The position numbers and the translations under genes are program-made. Positions 1 through 12,500 of a stretch of DNA of 64,000 nt are shown here, in pieces. Source of the DNA: Wuchereria bancrofti (lineage: Eukaryota; Nematoda; Chromadorea; Rhabditida; Onchocercidae); the NCBI GenBank assembly GCA_005281725.1, contig SSBO01000009.1, forward strand, positions 5,704,303-5,768,302, in the 5' to 3' direction. Each line of letters opens with the position of its first letter. Position 1 is the first letter of the stretch. The notes beneath the pieces were generated by a model. That model was given only the letters and a program-made list of their open reading frames with translations, had not been told where the DNA came from and ran no database searches.

Positions 1-226
1 GAGTGAATGAATGAATGAATGAATGAATGAATTAATGAATGAATGAATGAATGAATGAATGAATGAATGAGTGAATGAATGAATGAATGAATGAATGAAT
101 GAGTGAATGAATGAATGAATGAATGAATGAATGAATGAATGAATGAATGAATGAATGAATGAATGAATGAATGAATGAATGAATGAATGAATGAATGAAT
201 GAATGAATGAATGATGAATGAATGAT
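1..226. repeat. (GAAT)n tetranucleotide microsatellite
   Basis: About 50 near-perfect copies of the 4-base unit GAAT, with a few GAGT variants and one ATTA variant, ending near base 226. The array starts at the window edge, so its true length is unknown. The open frame across it on the minus strand, a run of Ser-Phe-Ile-His, is a product of the repeat and not a gene. Confidence 0.97.
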
Positions 227-750
227 ATCTTTATCAGTATCATGAAATATTTTTGGGATTTTCATTCACTTTTATGAGAAAGTTTAGTTGGTTTTATTGG
301 GAACACCAGGAAACATGATTTTTGGGGGGATTTGAGCGAATATTAACGTCACTTTTCCAAAGATTTCTCAATTCCATCTGCAAAATCCGGAGAGATGCTC
401 AGAAAGTTCTTAATCTTTCGATTTTACCTCTGTTGACTTCTTAAAAATTTTTATATTTGATAATTATTTTTTACACGCATTTTCTAGAAGAATTGCAAGC
501 TAAAAAGCTATTTCATTCCAGTTGTATGATTTGCGAGACTTTTGATGTAAGATTAATGCTTAACACTATTTCAACTTTACCACTTGTTTTTGTCATATGA
601 TTGATATTGGATTACTTTGAACGATGAAACAATGATCACTCATATTATTTGTGTTACAACAGTTGTATTAATTGAAAATAGTGAACTTGTTACTAAAATT
701 CTTTGTGAACAAGGAAGGCAATTATACTCAAATCTAAAGTGAGCTTCGGA

Positions 751-762
751 AAAGTTTCAGGT
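751..762 (+). promoter_or_regulatory. Candidate spliced-leader acceptor before the TYW2 start
   Basis: A consensus nematode acceptor (AAGTTTCAG) ends at 760, two bases before the ATG at 763 that opens the TYW2-like frame. An acceptor this close to a start codon is typical of a trans-spliced 5' end, though an ordinary cis-acceptor for an unseen upstream exon would look the same. Confidence 0.4.
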
Positions 763-3700
763 ATGCTTGTAAACTCAAGTCGGAGACAAAGTGTCGATCA
801 AACGATAGTACATTTCAGCAAAACATCGACTTTCGGGCAGTTGCTTGACTCACTTCGTAGTGCTGCCAGCCAAATGGGAATATGGAATGATGAGATGCAT
901 CGCGACCTGCCGAAACGGTGGGAAAAACACGGGAATATGATTATCCTACCGCATAATTGTTTCAAACATCCGAATTGGAGATTAATGGGTAAGTATAAAT
1001 AATAGTCTCGATCTTTGTACTAACTTTCTCCTTTTCTTCTCTCCATATTTAAGTTTTGAAATAGATCTTTGGATCTAAAATTAAATTAAATATCACTGCA
1101 AACACAAAAAATCAACTTAGAATTATGATCTTATACAAGACATATTATTTAGCTTCAATTTGATGAATACTTCTTTATTTTTATTCCTTCATTCCTGTAA
1201 TTAGCATAATTTCATCTGAATTTTTTCGATAATGAAGCGAATTCAGGATAATGTGAGGTTTAGTTTTTGTTTAAACGGAAGCAAAATTTCAAAATCTACA
1301 TATGTATCAGGCCCGAAATTGTGGGAGATGGTAACAGAATTACTTAATACGAGGCGTCTGGGAAAGAAGCGTGTTATTGAAGGAGATGAGTTTCATGAGC
1401 CTCACATAGATCTCTTATACGGAAAGGACGGATGGGTGGAACACATCGATGGTGATATCAGGTACTGTATATTTCAATGATTGAGATTTCAAAAACAGCA
1501 GTTGATAATCGTAATTAAGTGATACAGCAGTGATAAGCGGAAGATCTAACCTCAGTCCTTGTTGCGGTGCTGCAAAGGAATCAGACATAATTCGTTAATG
1601 GTTCAAGTCTTCATCAGAAAGTCGTTTTTACGATGAACTTTTGATTGAGAAAACTCAACAAACGTACTTCACTGAAAACTAAAACCTTACAGATTCCTTT
1701 ACGACGTCACAAAATGTTTCTTTAATGTCAACAATGCCTCAGAGAAGCAGCGCATCTCCGAGTTTGACTGCCATCAGGAAGTTGTCACCGATATGTTTGC
1801 TGGTAGAGCTAGATATTTTCGGAACCATAAATCAAAAATTTGCCTATTTTCTGAAATGAGCATTTCCGGTTACAGGAATCGGATATTATACATTGCCTTA
1901 TTTGATAAGTGCACATGCAAAACATGTCTACGCTATCGATTGGAATGAAGATGCCATTGAAGCATTAAAGCGCAGTTTGCAAAGTAACTGTGTCCAAGAT
2001 CGCTGCACAGTCATTCAGGGCGATTCCAGGAAGGTAGTGTTTGAAAAGCTATAGTATATCGAACAGATAATAATATTCAACATGCTTCATTCTCTAATAA
2101 TTGTTCTCTAATAATAATTCATTCTCAAACTAACAAACCCCAACTCGTTTAGAAAACAATCCTTCACAGACAATATCAGAACAAAGTAATAGTTAATCCA
2201 TAACTTCATAGTTTTTCCCTCTTCTTATCTTCCCAGGGTCACCGCTGAGATTATCAGGACCTGAGCTTTTGATGAACTCAGTATTATTGAAATCTAGCTA
2301 TAGTGTCAAAAACTATCGTTCTCAGAACTGCTGTAAATCCAGATGCTTGAGGGACTTCACCTAATTCAGAGATATCCTATAATGCGTTGGATCGGAAAGC
2401 AGTTTTTGACACGACAGGAATTCCTGCAAATATTAACATCGCTTCTTTGTAATAAAGGTTACCATTACTTGTTACCGTAGGTAACACCGCAAGGTGTAGC
2501 AGATCGCGTAAATATTGGATTGTTACCATCGTCACGACCGTACTGGCTCGCTGCTTGTAAATGTTTGAAATCAACAGGTGGAATACTTCATATACATGAA
2601 GCAATTAAGAGATCAGAAGAGCAGAGTGGCAATTTGGAGCCCAGTAGTAAACCGGCCGCATACTCCAAACTTATAAAGTATTGAAAATTATTGAAATTCT
2701 CCTGTATGAAAATTTTGCACATTCTCTTATATTGGAACCTAAATTTTCACTCATTCAAAAAGACTTAGAAACTGTTTAAACCGAAATCATTATGGTCACA
2801 TTGCATCATAAGGAAAATCTAATATGGAAATCAATAAGGTTGTTGATTATTCATCACTAAAGACATATTATTCATCACATAAGGCTCGCAGAATATCTAC
2901 TGAAATTAGTCTTTACTACAGTTCTAATTATCAATTCAAAAAACTTTCTTATTCAAACACTTCTTACAGAAATGAAAATGCGATATCCATGAGCGAAGAG
3001 ATTGCATTACATGAAGTTACCGACACTAAAAATATCTGTGCCGAAAACAGGACTGCAATGGAAAAGAACGATAAAAATAAAATCTTTTTTAGCAAATCAA
3101 TAGATAATAGTGCTATTCAATGTGAAGGTTTGGTTCTCATTAGAATTTCTCAAATAATTTCCCTAGTAAAATTTCCTTGAATCAAATGGAGCAGAACAAA
3201 GCATCTCTTTTTAAAACTTAATATAAACAAGTCCTAACTTTTAGAGTTGAAAGTTTTCTAGAAACGAATACCGCAACACATGACGGCACAGTGAAAAAAA
3301 GGAAATTTAGTCGTTCAGCAACTATTATCAAAGAAATGGAAAGTCGTATCTTGCCAAATGGACAAATTGATGATCGCTTCAAAGAGGAGAAGTGGTCAAC
3401 GATCAGTCAGATTTTGCAAAACTTTGCCATGACCTGCGCTACGAAGTAATTTTCACTTCTAAAAAACCTTACTTACAAGTCCGTTTGAATCTTTGGTATA
3501 GAACTCTTGAAATCATTCTAACAAAGACACGGAGGGTACAATCATAAACATCAAATACGAATAACATCTTTTTAGAAGTTATCAAGCACTTATACTTTTT
3601 TTCATCAGCATTAGTCGGTAATAGATGATATAATTTGAAGTTTGTTTTCATTTGAAGATTTGAAGTCAACTGAAATTATACCACTCGAGCCTAAGCAAAC

Positions 3701-3971
3701 TAGAAATTACCTAACCACCGGTAAAAAAACCGTTTATTTTATTGATGGGAAATGTTTGACTGTGTCACAACTTTCTAATTTCAGTTGCACTCAATACCTG
3801 AATAACATCCATGATGAGAAGGATAAAGTTTGGACATGTACAATACTAGAAGTGAACACAGTGAAAAGTTACCATATGCGAACAGACCATATTGTTGTGG
3901 ATTTGTTGTGCAGACCGGAAGATGAGAAATTGAAACGCAATGAACTTCAGACTCAAGGTGATTACGGATAA
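763..3971 (+). CDS. tRNA wybutosine-synthesizing protein 2 (TYW2/TRMT12-like)
   Basis: This SAM-dependent aminocarboxypropyl transferase of the TRM5/TYW2 family acts at G37 of tRNA-Phe in wybutosine synthesis. Seven phase-compatible exons were read: 763-988, 1311-1461, 1693-1802, 1876-2033, 2481-2677, 3245-3445 and 3785-3971, giving about 409 aa. Visible motifs in order are LPKRWEKHG, GWVEHIDGDIR, DVTKC, the SAM-binding loop DMFAGIGYYTLPYL, AIDWNEDA, VADRVNIGLLPSS, GGILHIH and a C-terminal VKSY...DHIVVDLLCRP. The phrases VADR-NIGLLPSS and GGILHIH fit TYW2 better than TRM5. The N-terminus is shorter than in the human protein, so an upstream exon may be missing. The block at 3245-3445 (K/E-rich, ending FAMTCAT) matches the family poorly and is probably lineage-specific. 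The intron 2678-3244 contains an unexplained 118-codon open frame. Confidence 0.85.
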
Positions 3972-4673
3972 TTCCTATGTCTTTTGCCGCAGTATCATTA
4001 AAACATGTACCTTATTGAGCGTGAATCAATAAAACAGGTGTTACCAAATTTGCTGCTTCTGAAAGAAACATCGACCTTCCAAAATCTGGATCGGAAAAGA
4101 AAAGGAAAATAAGTTATTTACATTGTGAAAGAAAATAAATTGTTCATATTGTGCAATATTTTGAAACTTAAAAAAATATTTCGACTTCAACCTCCTCTCT
4201 TATCTGTTCAAAATTTAAGAATATCGTGAGTTTTCGTCCTGAAACCTCACAAAAAAAAAGAAAAAAACATGTAATATTATTCCCGCTACAGATAAAGACT
4301 CTTGGTGCCAAATAAGGAAAACCCATTCACTGTTCAAAAAGCAACATCTACAACAGGAAAATAGTTGTTCAGGATTTCTCATACATTTTGAGTTTTACAA
4401 AAAAATGCACCTTCTTGTAAGCAGCAAATTTGATATTAAAATAAAACAGTGAATTCCAAAAATTGAAACAGAAATCACAAAAAACCATAAATGAGATAAC
4501 ATTAATGCAGTGTGGAAAGACAACCAGTAAAAAAATTGCAAGACTATTGGAAACTGAGGAAGCATACGTAAGTAATGAATGAAGCTATACACCGAAAAGA
4601 AAAATCAAAACAGAGATAAATGTAACACCACTCAAAAAACATAAAATTTATGGAAAATAGAAAATGATCAAAC

Positions 4674-6329
4674 TTATCGCCCACGAGAGATACTACGATT
4701 TACTGTAACGCGTCTTGTGCGGTGCGATCGGTCTTTTGCATCTCCTACAAAGCGAAAACAAAGACTGAACGAAATACATAGATATAGCAGGTCCTTTACA
4801 CTACAATAAAGGTACTGAACATTAGCGTGAAAAGCATAGTTAATTCTAAATCGTGAAAGACTACAATTTTCTGAATACTGAGGGACTGAATATTGAAAGC
4901 CTGAATCTCTTATATTCCTCTGCAGCTGTTTCGTGAAGTAAAAATGAAATCTGGAATTAATAATGCACAGGAAAGTGTAAAGGTAAGAAATACCTTCCGC
5001 CCTTCTATTCCTGTTAAATCGTTTTCGTCCTTTCTTAGTAACACTAACACCATCAGAACGCACATAGTTTCCTTTTAAGCGATTTGATGCTAAAACACAC
5101 TGGTTTTCAAATTATACAAAACGACAACACTTATACTCATGTTCTGTCAGTTAAATTTGCACGAAGACTTACTTTCTGGGGACATACTACTTTCGCTTTC
5201 CTCCATCTCTCTCTTAACATTTGTTTCTTCATCAACTAGCCGGATAATATCCTCTTCCGCTTGTTCTTCTACTGCTGCAAATAAACACAAAAAAATAAAT
5301 GAAAAGATATATTACGATAAACCTGTTCCTTTAATCAAAATAATTGAAAGCTGTATAGTTTCGATTTTAATAAAAACAAGACATATGTTTAGGATACCAG
5401 AAGGTCTGCTTCTTCAAAGAGTTATTTAAAAAATAATAACCACCGGGGTACTAACCAACTGTTATTGGAGCATATCGACTGGTAGAAAATGGTTCACCAG
5501 TAGCCGAACTATCTGTGGTTGCAAGTGACAATAATCCGACACGTGCTCTGTAAAAGTCTTTAACTTTTCCTTCAACGTATCATGAAGATCCACTTGAGGT
5601 GCTTATCAATCTAAAATTTCATGAAATACTGACTTGTCTAGTGCTCCATTTCCTAATCTTGAAGCCTGACGTTGCATCGAACGTCCCATGTTGTCCAACA
5701 TATTATCAATGTCTTGTTCATATGTTGTTAGTAGTGGAGCGATTAACTGAAATAGCTTACGAAAACGAATATAGGTAAAAAACACTGCATGTTATAATTA
5801 ACAGATTACAAGTGAATATTGTTACTCCCTCTCTTTCAGTCCCTTTCATTTTTCTCAGTGGTCTTTCATTCTAAGAACTACTGTCACTGGAAACAGGAAT
5901 GCTTTAGACAAAACGTTTCTAAACTGTATGTAAATGCATGATCTTTTAACAGCTCAGTGGACTATTTTACTTTCTGATGAACGATTGATGCACCATCCGT
6001 CCATGGCGATGCTGCCCAAAGGAGGAAGCTCATCTTCATCACCAAATAACCAGGAATAATGTATGGCAATAAGAGTATATCACCAACAGTATCGGCTGCT
6101 AGAAAGCCTGCGTAAACTGTCCAGTACTTCAACCATCGCTTCTGAAACAATTCCAACTGTTTTTCCTACTTGGAAGGCAATGCAAGAAATACTGAGAAAA
6201 TGTGAGAAATAAGAGAACTGTAACCATTTGCAAAAAATCGCCTTCACGAATGACTTTGAAAGTTTTAAAGGCCGGATAAAGTGCTCCAATCAAAACGGAC
6301 GCAGCGTGTGAAAGTAACTGAAGAACCAT
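4674..6329 (-). CDS. REEP / TB2-DP1-HVA22 family ER-shaping protein
   Basis: REEP proteins insert hydrophobic hairpins into the ER membrane and promote tubule curvature. Seven phase-compatible exons on the minus strand (6329-6225, 6141-5971, 5746-5634, 5547-5456, 5274-5173, 5071-4994, 4744-4674) give about 243 aa. The first two exons hold the family domain: ALYPAFKTFK, then KRWLKYWTVYAGF, and SFLLWAASPWTDGAS, which corresponds to the conserved LSPYTKGAS-type motif. The third exon, with MLDNMGRSMQRQASRLG, fits the conserved region after the hairpins in REEP1-4. The tail is charged, first acidic and then very basic (KKGRKRFNRNRR and HRTRRVTVNRS), which could favour microtubule or membrane binding as reported for REEP1-4; that role is inference. 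The stop is at 4674-4676. The gene runs tail-to-tail with the TYW2 gene about 0.7 kb away. Confidence 0.88.
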
Positions 6330-7002
6330 CTGAAAGAAAAATCGTCCAATATCGGAGATGAGATGTTACATTATCAAGGATGAGCTCCTTTTAACGCACA
6401 ATCAACTGATCATCACTAAACATTACATATGTCGAAAGAGTTCCACGCCTATTTAATGAGACGAAAAAGAGAATCCGGAACGAATCAAATGAAGAGATAA
6501 CCATCTGTACATTCGAATGCTCCAGCGACAAGCTCAGTGGATTGCTTTGACCTGGCTAGTCAGAACTTTATATTCCACTTCTAGCATAATCGACAGCAGT
6601 CTGCAAAATTTTACTTTCACTTGGCACTAACATCAACGTTAAAACGGGAAATTAAACACCTCTTCACCGACTACTATCCACAATACATATCGTTCGAGCG
6701 AAATCAACAACTATCCAGTCTGTCTGCATTTGCATCAGTTGACCACTCCTAGACCTTTTCTTTTTATAGGCCATACTAGGCTTACATGACCCATCCTAGG
6801 CTCTCTATACCACATCACAGACGCCTCTCCCCGCCTACAAAACTTTATATTCCCACGTGGATTGCACGGTTTATAGTCGTGTTGCGAAAAGCCAGTGGGT
6901 AACGATGGTCTCAATAAGATGGGGGAGATGGGAAAGATTGGTGGGTAAGTGTGGGAAGGGTGGCTTATGTCCTCTATATCTAACTAGCTGATCTTCCAAA
7001 AA

Positions 7003-7078
7003 CTATAGGAATTAAATTCTTTTCTATAGGAATTAAATTTCCTAATTCCCTTCTATAGGAATTAAATTTCCTAATTGC
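7003..7078 (+). repeat. Three tandem copies of a CTATAGGAATTAAATT motif
   Basis: Near-identical units start at 7003, 7024 and 7053; the last two extend through TTCCTAATT. They lie 40-110 bases upstream of the PSMB6-like ATG. They could be a promoter repeat or just a short tandem duplication. Confidence 0.85.
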
Positions 7079-7091
7079 TATTAACAAATAT

Positions 7092-7115
7092 GTTGGCATT
7101 GCAGGAAAGACAATC
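7092..7115 (+). promoter_or_regulatory. Candidate spliced-leader acceptor for the proteasome gene
   Basis: The sequence GGCATTGCAG ends at 7104, eleven bases before the ATG at 7116 of the beta-1 frame. The placement suits SL trans-splicing of a housekeeping nematode mRNA. Only RNA 5' ends would prove it. Confidence 0.35.
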
Positions 7116-9117
7116 ATGACTTGCAACGGACCGCCGCGATACTTCACAGGTGAAAATGTCGACATGGGAGTAAGATACACTTTTATATTTCTATTTTTAT
7201 CCCATTCCATTTTCTCTTCGTATTTACAGAACATTTCTATTTCATTCCAACACTAAAACAGATAGGAATAATCCACTTCCAATGGCTGTCGTTAGTTTGT
7301 GAATATTGTGTCACAGTTTTGTATAAAGAAAAAGCTGTGTTCGCATTTTTTTTGGCTATAAATGCCTTAGATTGACATCATTTTAATATCGTTCAAATTA
7401 TTGCACATAAATACCTTTACTTGCAGACAACTCTCATTGCAATGGAATTCGATAGTGGAGTTGTGGTTGGGACAGATTCGAGAACAAGTTCTGGGTATAC
7501 TTCTTTTTTCGGCTTGACTGTATTTTTGAATAATATGATTTGAAAATTTATGTATGAAACTACACATCTGTAAACTGAAGACGAGAAACATCATCATGAA
7601 AATTGAAAAGAAAAGGGAAGAAAAAAGTGCTATACGATTCCCAATTCCATCAGCTGCCTACTTTCCATCTTTCATATCGTTTTCTTCCTTAACGTATAGC
7701 TTCATTTGATTTAGAAAATAGATTATTGATTGTAATTTTTCATGTATTTTGAATATCTTGGGAACCTTGTTCTTTAAATTCATATCTTTTTTTCCGGCGC
7801 ATATTTCCTGTTGATGCTATTGTTGTAACTTTTCAAGTGGTCTGAGAATAAGCACTGACTTACCACTTGACATCTTGGCAAGCGAAAGCTTCTTTATGCT
7901 GTCCTGCGTATTATCACATCTTAGCGTTTATCGTTTTATCCTAAGCAGTTGCTTTTTTTAAAATTCTTATGGTGTAATTTTTGAAGTGATGAGTGTACTG
8001 TTTTTAGGAGTTACATATCATCCCGCGCCACAGATAAAATTACACCTGTTACGGATCGTATGGTAGTTTGTCGTTCGGGCTCTGCTGCGGATACACAAGC
8101 CATTTCTGATATTGTAAAGTATTATATTGAAGTTTATTCGTAAGTTTTAATCGTTCTGCTTTTAATAAAGGGTTTGTTTTGGGAAATTTCTCTCTCAAGT
8201 TTGGAATTGAGGTAGCTTACTTTTTGACAGAATGATGGAAGAAGAAGAAGTTACTGTTGGGCGCTCTGCTCAGATATTTCGAAATTTTCTGTACAAATAT
8301 CGTGACTCTCTATCAGCATCGGTTCTGGTTGCTGGTTACGATGATATTGAAGGTGGACAGGTCAGTTGTCAATTACTAACACTAAAATTTTGTCATATCT
8401 CCTATTACTTTTAATGTTTTTTAAAATCAAATTGGCTATGTTATAGCTCTTTATTACTTTAAAAAAATATTTTAGTTATATGCAATTCCAATGGGTGGTT
8501 ACGTAACTCGACAGCGATGCGCAGCCAGTGGTAGGGGTAGTACATTCGTACAAGGCTTTCTAGATAGTCAGTGGAAAGTAAGTATGTAATACTTTTCTGT
8601 GAAAGAAACAATTATATGAGCTGTGTTTTTGCATCTTTTTGTTTGCTTATTATTTATCCTTATGATTCGAAAAAAATCAAAAAGACATATGTGCATAGTA
8701 GAACATTTGCAGCCAGGAATGACTGCTGAAAAATGCAAAGAATTAGTACTCAATGCAGTAGCTCTGGCGACAATCCGTGATGGTTCTTCTGGTGGTGTTA
8801 TTAGACTAGCTGTTATCGACAAAACAGGCACACAAAGAACGGTTAGTTATTTGATTCTCGAAGTTTTATTATAAATGTATCATGTTATCTTTCAATTTCT
8901 CCACTCAATTATTTTTTTTTTTGAATGGAATATTCATTTTCTGCAGTTAGGATGAAGTTTTGAATGCCTATCCTCCATCCTGTGATTGCTTACTGATATA
9001 AATTCAACACTATAATCTTTTTTTAAATTTCAGCTTATTCGGCCGGATGGGAATCAGTTTCCGAAGTTTGCTGTTATACCAGCACATTTAACATATCCGA
9101 AACACATTATTCAGTGA
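7116..9117 (+). CDS. pbs-1: Proteasome subunit beta type-6 (beta-1, caspase-like)
   Basis: Catalytic beta-1 subunit of the 20S proteasome, which cleaves after acidic residues. Seven exons (7116-7169, 7427-7494, 8008-8139, 8231-8360, 8476-8577, 8713-8841, 9034-9117) join in phase to about 232 aa. An 18-residue propeptide ends in Gly, and processing would expose the Thr nucleophile of [20 protein letters not shown]. The Asp (GTDSRT), Lys (TDKITPV) and Ser/Asp (GRGST, RDGSSGG) of the active-site set are all present, as is [10 protein letters not shown], a strong beta-1 signature. The short propeptide is normal for this subunit. The start is the first in-frame Met after a candidate trans-splice acceptor. 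The FAM187-like gene begins 434 bases downstream on the same strand, so co-transcription is possible but unproven. The symbol is the C. elegans orthologue name, assigned by resemblance. Confidence 0.95.
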
Positions 9118-9551
9118 TTATTTTTTGGTATTGCATATGTTTTGATAGAAGTATGTTACACAGTCTGTGAATAACACGGTTCCAACTATTCCGCAGTAAA
9201 ATAAATTACAGAGCGTATAAATTTTTATATTAAAAGAACTTTTCTCGCGCAGATACTTCTATAAAAAAAATTTTTAAAGGAAAAGCATATCAAACTTTGA
9301 TTTAGTTACTTCATGTCCTTTTTGATCTATTTCTTGTAGCACTGTTGATTTCAATTAAAATCTTATGAAAATGTTTTCTATTAAAAAATTTATATTAAAT
9401 GGGGAGGAAACACATGGCTGTGTCGAAATATTCCTCAACAATTTGAAAAAGTTATGGATGATTTCCGAATTGTCGCCTTGATTTGCATAGTGTTAGCATC
9501 TGAGAATTCTCTTCCGTTCGGAATCAGTTCTACCTGAATGCGGTTGTTCAA

Positions 9552-12500
9552 ATGGGAATAATGTGCTCAGTTATAGTTGTTTTGATGATCGTTTTTGATG
9601 CAGAAAGTCTTGTAAGTTCCATCACTTATGTATATTTTGGGTTAATGAAGGTTCAAGCTTATCTTTCATTATCATATCGAGTTTTGGAGCCAAAAGATCT
9701 CTGAGGCGTGGTTACCCGACAGGGTCATCTGCATAATGCTCCTGTATAGGGTTCGTCATATATGTATAAGGATTACTATCCCTTGTATTTTGAAGAAAAT
9801 AATGGGATCGGATTTTACATGTATGAGAACTGCAGTTGGATGAAGAGAATGTAGTACCAGATTTGGCACCTCATATTGATAATCCGATGGAGTTTGAATT
9901 CATTGAAGACGTCCACAAGAAGCAGTATTTGAAATCACTGTTTACAGAGTCCTTTTATGAACCAAACTGTGATGATAAGCCAAATGTTTCGGTATGCTCT
10001 TCAATGATTTCATAAGAAACTAGGAGTCGTTTTGCGTAATTTTTTTGAATAAAAATTATTGCTAACATTTCGAGGCAAAATAACTTTAGTTGATTGTCGC
10101 GCTGATAATTTAGTATATATCATGATATCGTAATATTACATTAATTAGGTGTAGTACAAATCATTCATTCTGTTGAGTAATTGTAGCTGCATTGACAACA
10201 TGCGCTATGAGCTCTTTATGGTTTTTATAGATCAAGCCGATTTATTTTTGGCCTGGTCAGCGTATTGACCTTCGATGTGTAATGTGTCGTCGAGCGTTTA
10301 CTTTTAATGGATTAATAAAGCACTGGTGGTTTATGCCAGCAAAGGACGTTGAGGATGCTCTTGGAGATATGAAAGTTTAATTTTTTTGTCAAGAATTTAG
10401 GCGTAAAATGATGGTAACTTAACTTGAGTAATTTTCATTTGTCGAAGCAACTAACTAAATATTTGTCTTCCGATATATATGGGTGATGGGTGATGCCTAT
10501 TGTTGTTAGATTGGTATGAAATGCGTCTTGACACTTAGTTCATGCTTAATTAATTAATTTTTCATCTGTCATTTACTCAATTTTTTTTTCGTTTTGTTCT
10601 ATATCTTTTTATGCGAATTTTCATTCTGATCATCTCAAATTGTAAAATGCTTACATAGGAAGTTAATTTTAGCAAAATAGAAATTAATCAGGTATCATTA
10701 ATTATTAGTATTATAGATCACTTCAGATCAGCTTATGTTTGAATATTTCAAATTACGAATAGTAATTGTTGTAGTAGAGTTATATTTCAGAATCTCAAAA
10801 ATTCAGCTAAGTGGAATCAACAGTTGCTGACGTTAAGTGCCGATTATGGGGAGAACAGATGGCGTGATTTTGGCGCGATGCCTAGCGACTCCGGAACTGG
10901 GACAAATCCGCGATCACAGACCATACTCATACAGAGAAGAGGAATGCTAATCTTGTTACAAGTATGTTTGTTATTCTATTCTCAATGTACTTATAGTCGA
11001 GTATAAGTAGCCAATGATTCTTCAGCTGTTTGTATTGGGAATGAAATCTGTATTGCAACCTTATGTTAAGTGTTGTAGTTGAAATGATAAGATAGTATTC
11101 GCCATATGAACTCTGCTAAATTTCATGCCATAGCTGGAGTAGGATTTTGTTTAGCTACACATGGCAGGTTTTGTTGTCATCACACATAATAGTTGTATTG
11201 GGTTCAAAAACAATTAGCTTTTTATAAAGCTCCCAATTTTCATTCCCATTTCTCAGTAAGTTTATTGAGATTTTTAACCAGTGCAACCTTATATCTGAAT
11301 TTGCTACTATGGCTTTTTAATAGCCCAATATTTGGCTGTTTAAATAAAATATTTTTGAACTGGTTTTATTTTTTTCTTCAAACAATCCACTAATAAAGAT
11401 GATAGCGTATCAGTTTAAGAAAGGCTTTTCAAAATGGCACATTTCATGTCTTTTATTAGTATTATTATACTATTATACCTAGCTATATATATGTAAATAT
11501 GTATAAACTGACATTTCTAACAAGTTAAATTTTTCAATGTTTGCTTCTCTCACAAATTATAAATTTATTAAAAACTTAGAAATTTATAGCCAACTTCCGA
11601 GAATGAAGGCCTGTATCGTTGCTTGGATGTAGCCTCCAGAAATGTCTTACATTTCATTTACTATTTGATTGCCATGCAACCTCTTTTCATTTATCTTAAG
11701 TAAGTAATTCCATGCTTGAAAAAGGCTGAAGATCTTGACAGATTTTGTGGAAGAATTGCTAAAGCATACTGAATCTACGTTTCTGTCGAAAGCATCTAAA
11801 CTTCCAGGATGGAGGCTATTCTTGCCAGCCTTTTTCGCATCATCTTTGCTCGGCAATTTGCTTTATTTAATTGCAACATATTATCTTATCTTGAGTTGTC
11901 TTTTTATCCCACTCTCATAATTTAAAAAGTATTTCATGTTAGTTTTTTATGAAAGTAAATTGAGAAGTAAATTTTATCAAGGTGTGATAGATGTCGTAAC
12001 GACCATCTTTTATTTTATCAAAATATTTCCATTATTAGCGTTCCAACTTAATAATTTGATTTTAATTTTCAAGGCCTGGTGATGAACAAATTTCTCAGAT
12101 TGGTAGGTTCATTATGTCATATTTCGATTATATTTTTATTTGTGAGATAAGTTATAAGTATGGCGTGTGCCGAAAAATCTGAGTATTGATCAGTGAGAGC
12201 TAAAATAGTTATTGGAAGTTTAAGTAGATCGATTTAGACGCATTATTTGGATAACAGATGATGAACCAAAAGCAATTAAAGAAAATATTTTTTTTATATT
12301 ATTATTTATTATTATATCAAGCCATTTTTGGAATTCTTTGAAGCATTTTTCTACTCCTCATGGCATTATTTAATGCATTTGGCAGGCTAGAAATATCAAA
12401 ATATAAAAATACAAAAAAAAAAAAGAATATTAGTCGATTTATCGTGACTGGCAGGAAATAACATATTCTTGTATTTGTACGATTTTAATTTAATTTAGTC

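Noticed and set aside
32..265. Minus-strand frame of repeating Ser-Phe-Ile-His
   Set aside because: It is a direct translation of the GAAT microsatellite.
6080..6289. Extra minus-strand frames around 6080-6289
   Set aside because: They are shadows of the two REEP exons in other frames and across the intron.
11735..11920. Open frame with a hydrophobic tail inside the FAM187-like gene
   Set aside because: It would need a 25-base intron. The phase is satisfied instead by the 29-base exon 12074-12102, which leads on to the ECPES exon.
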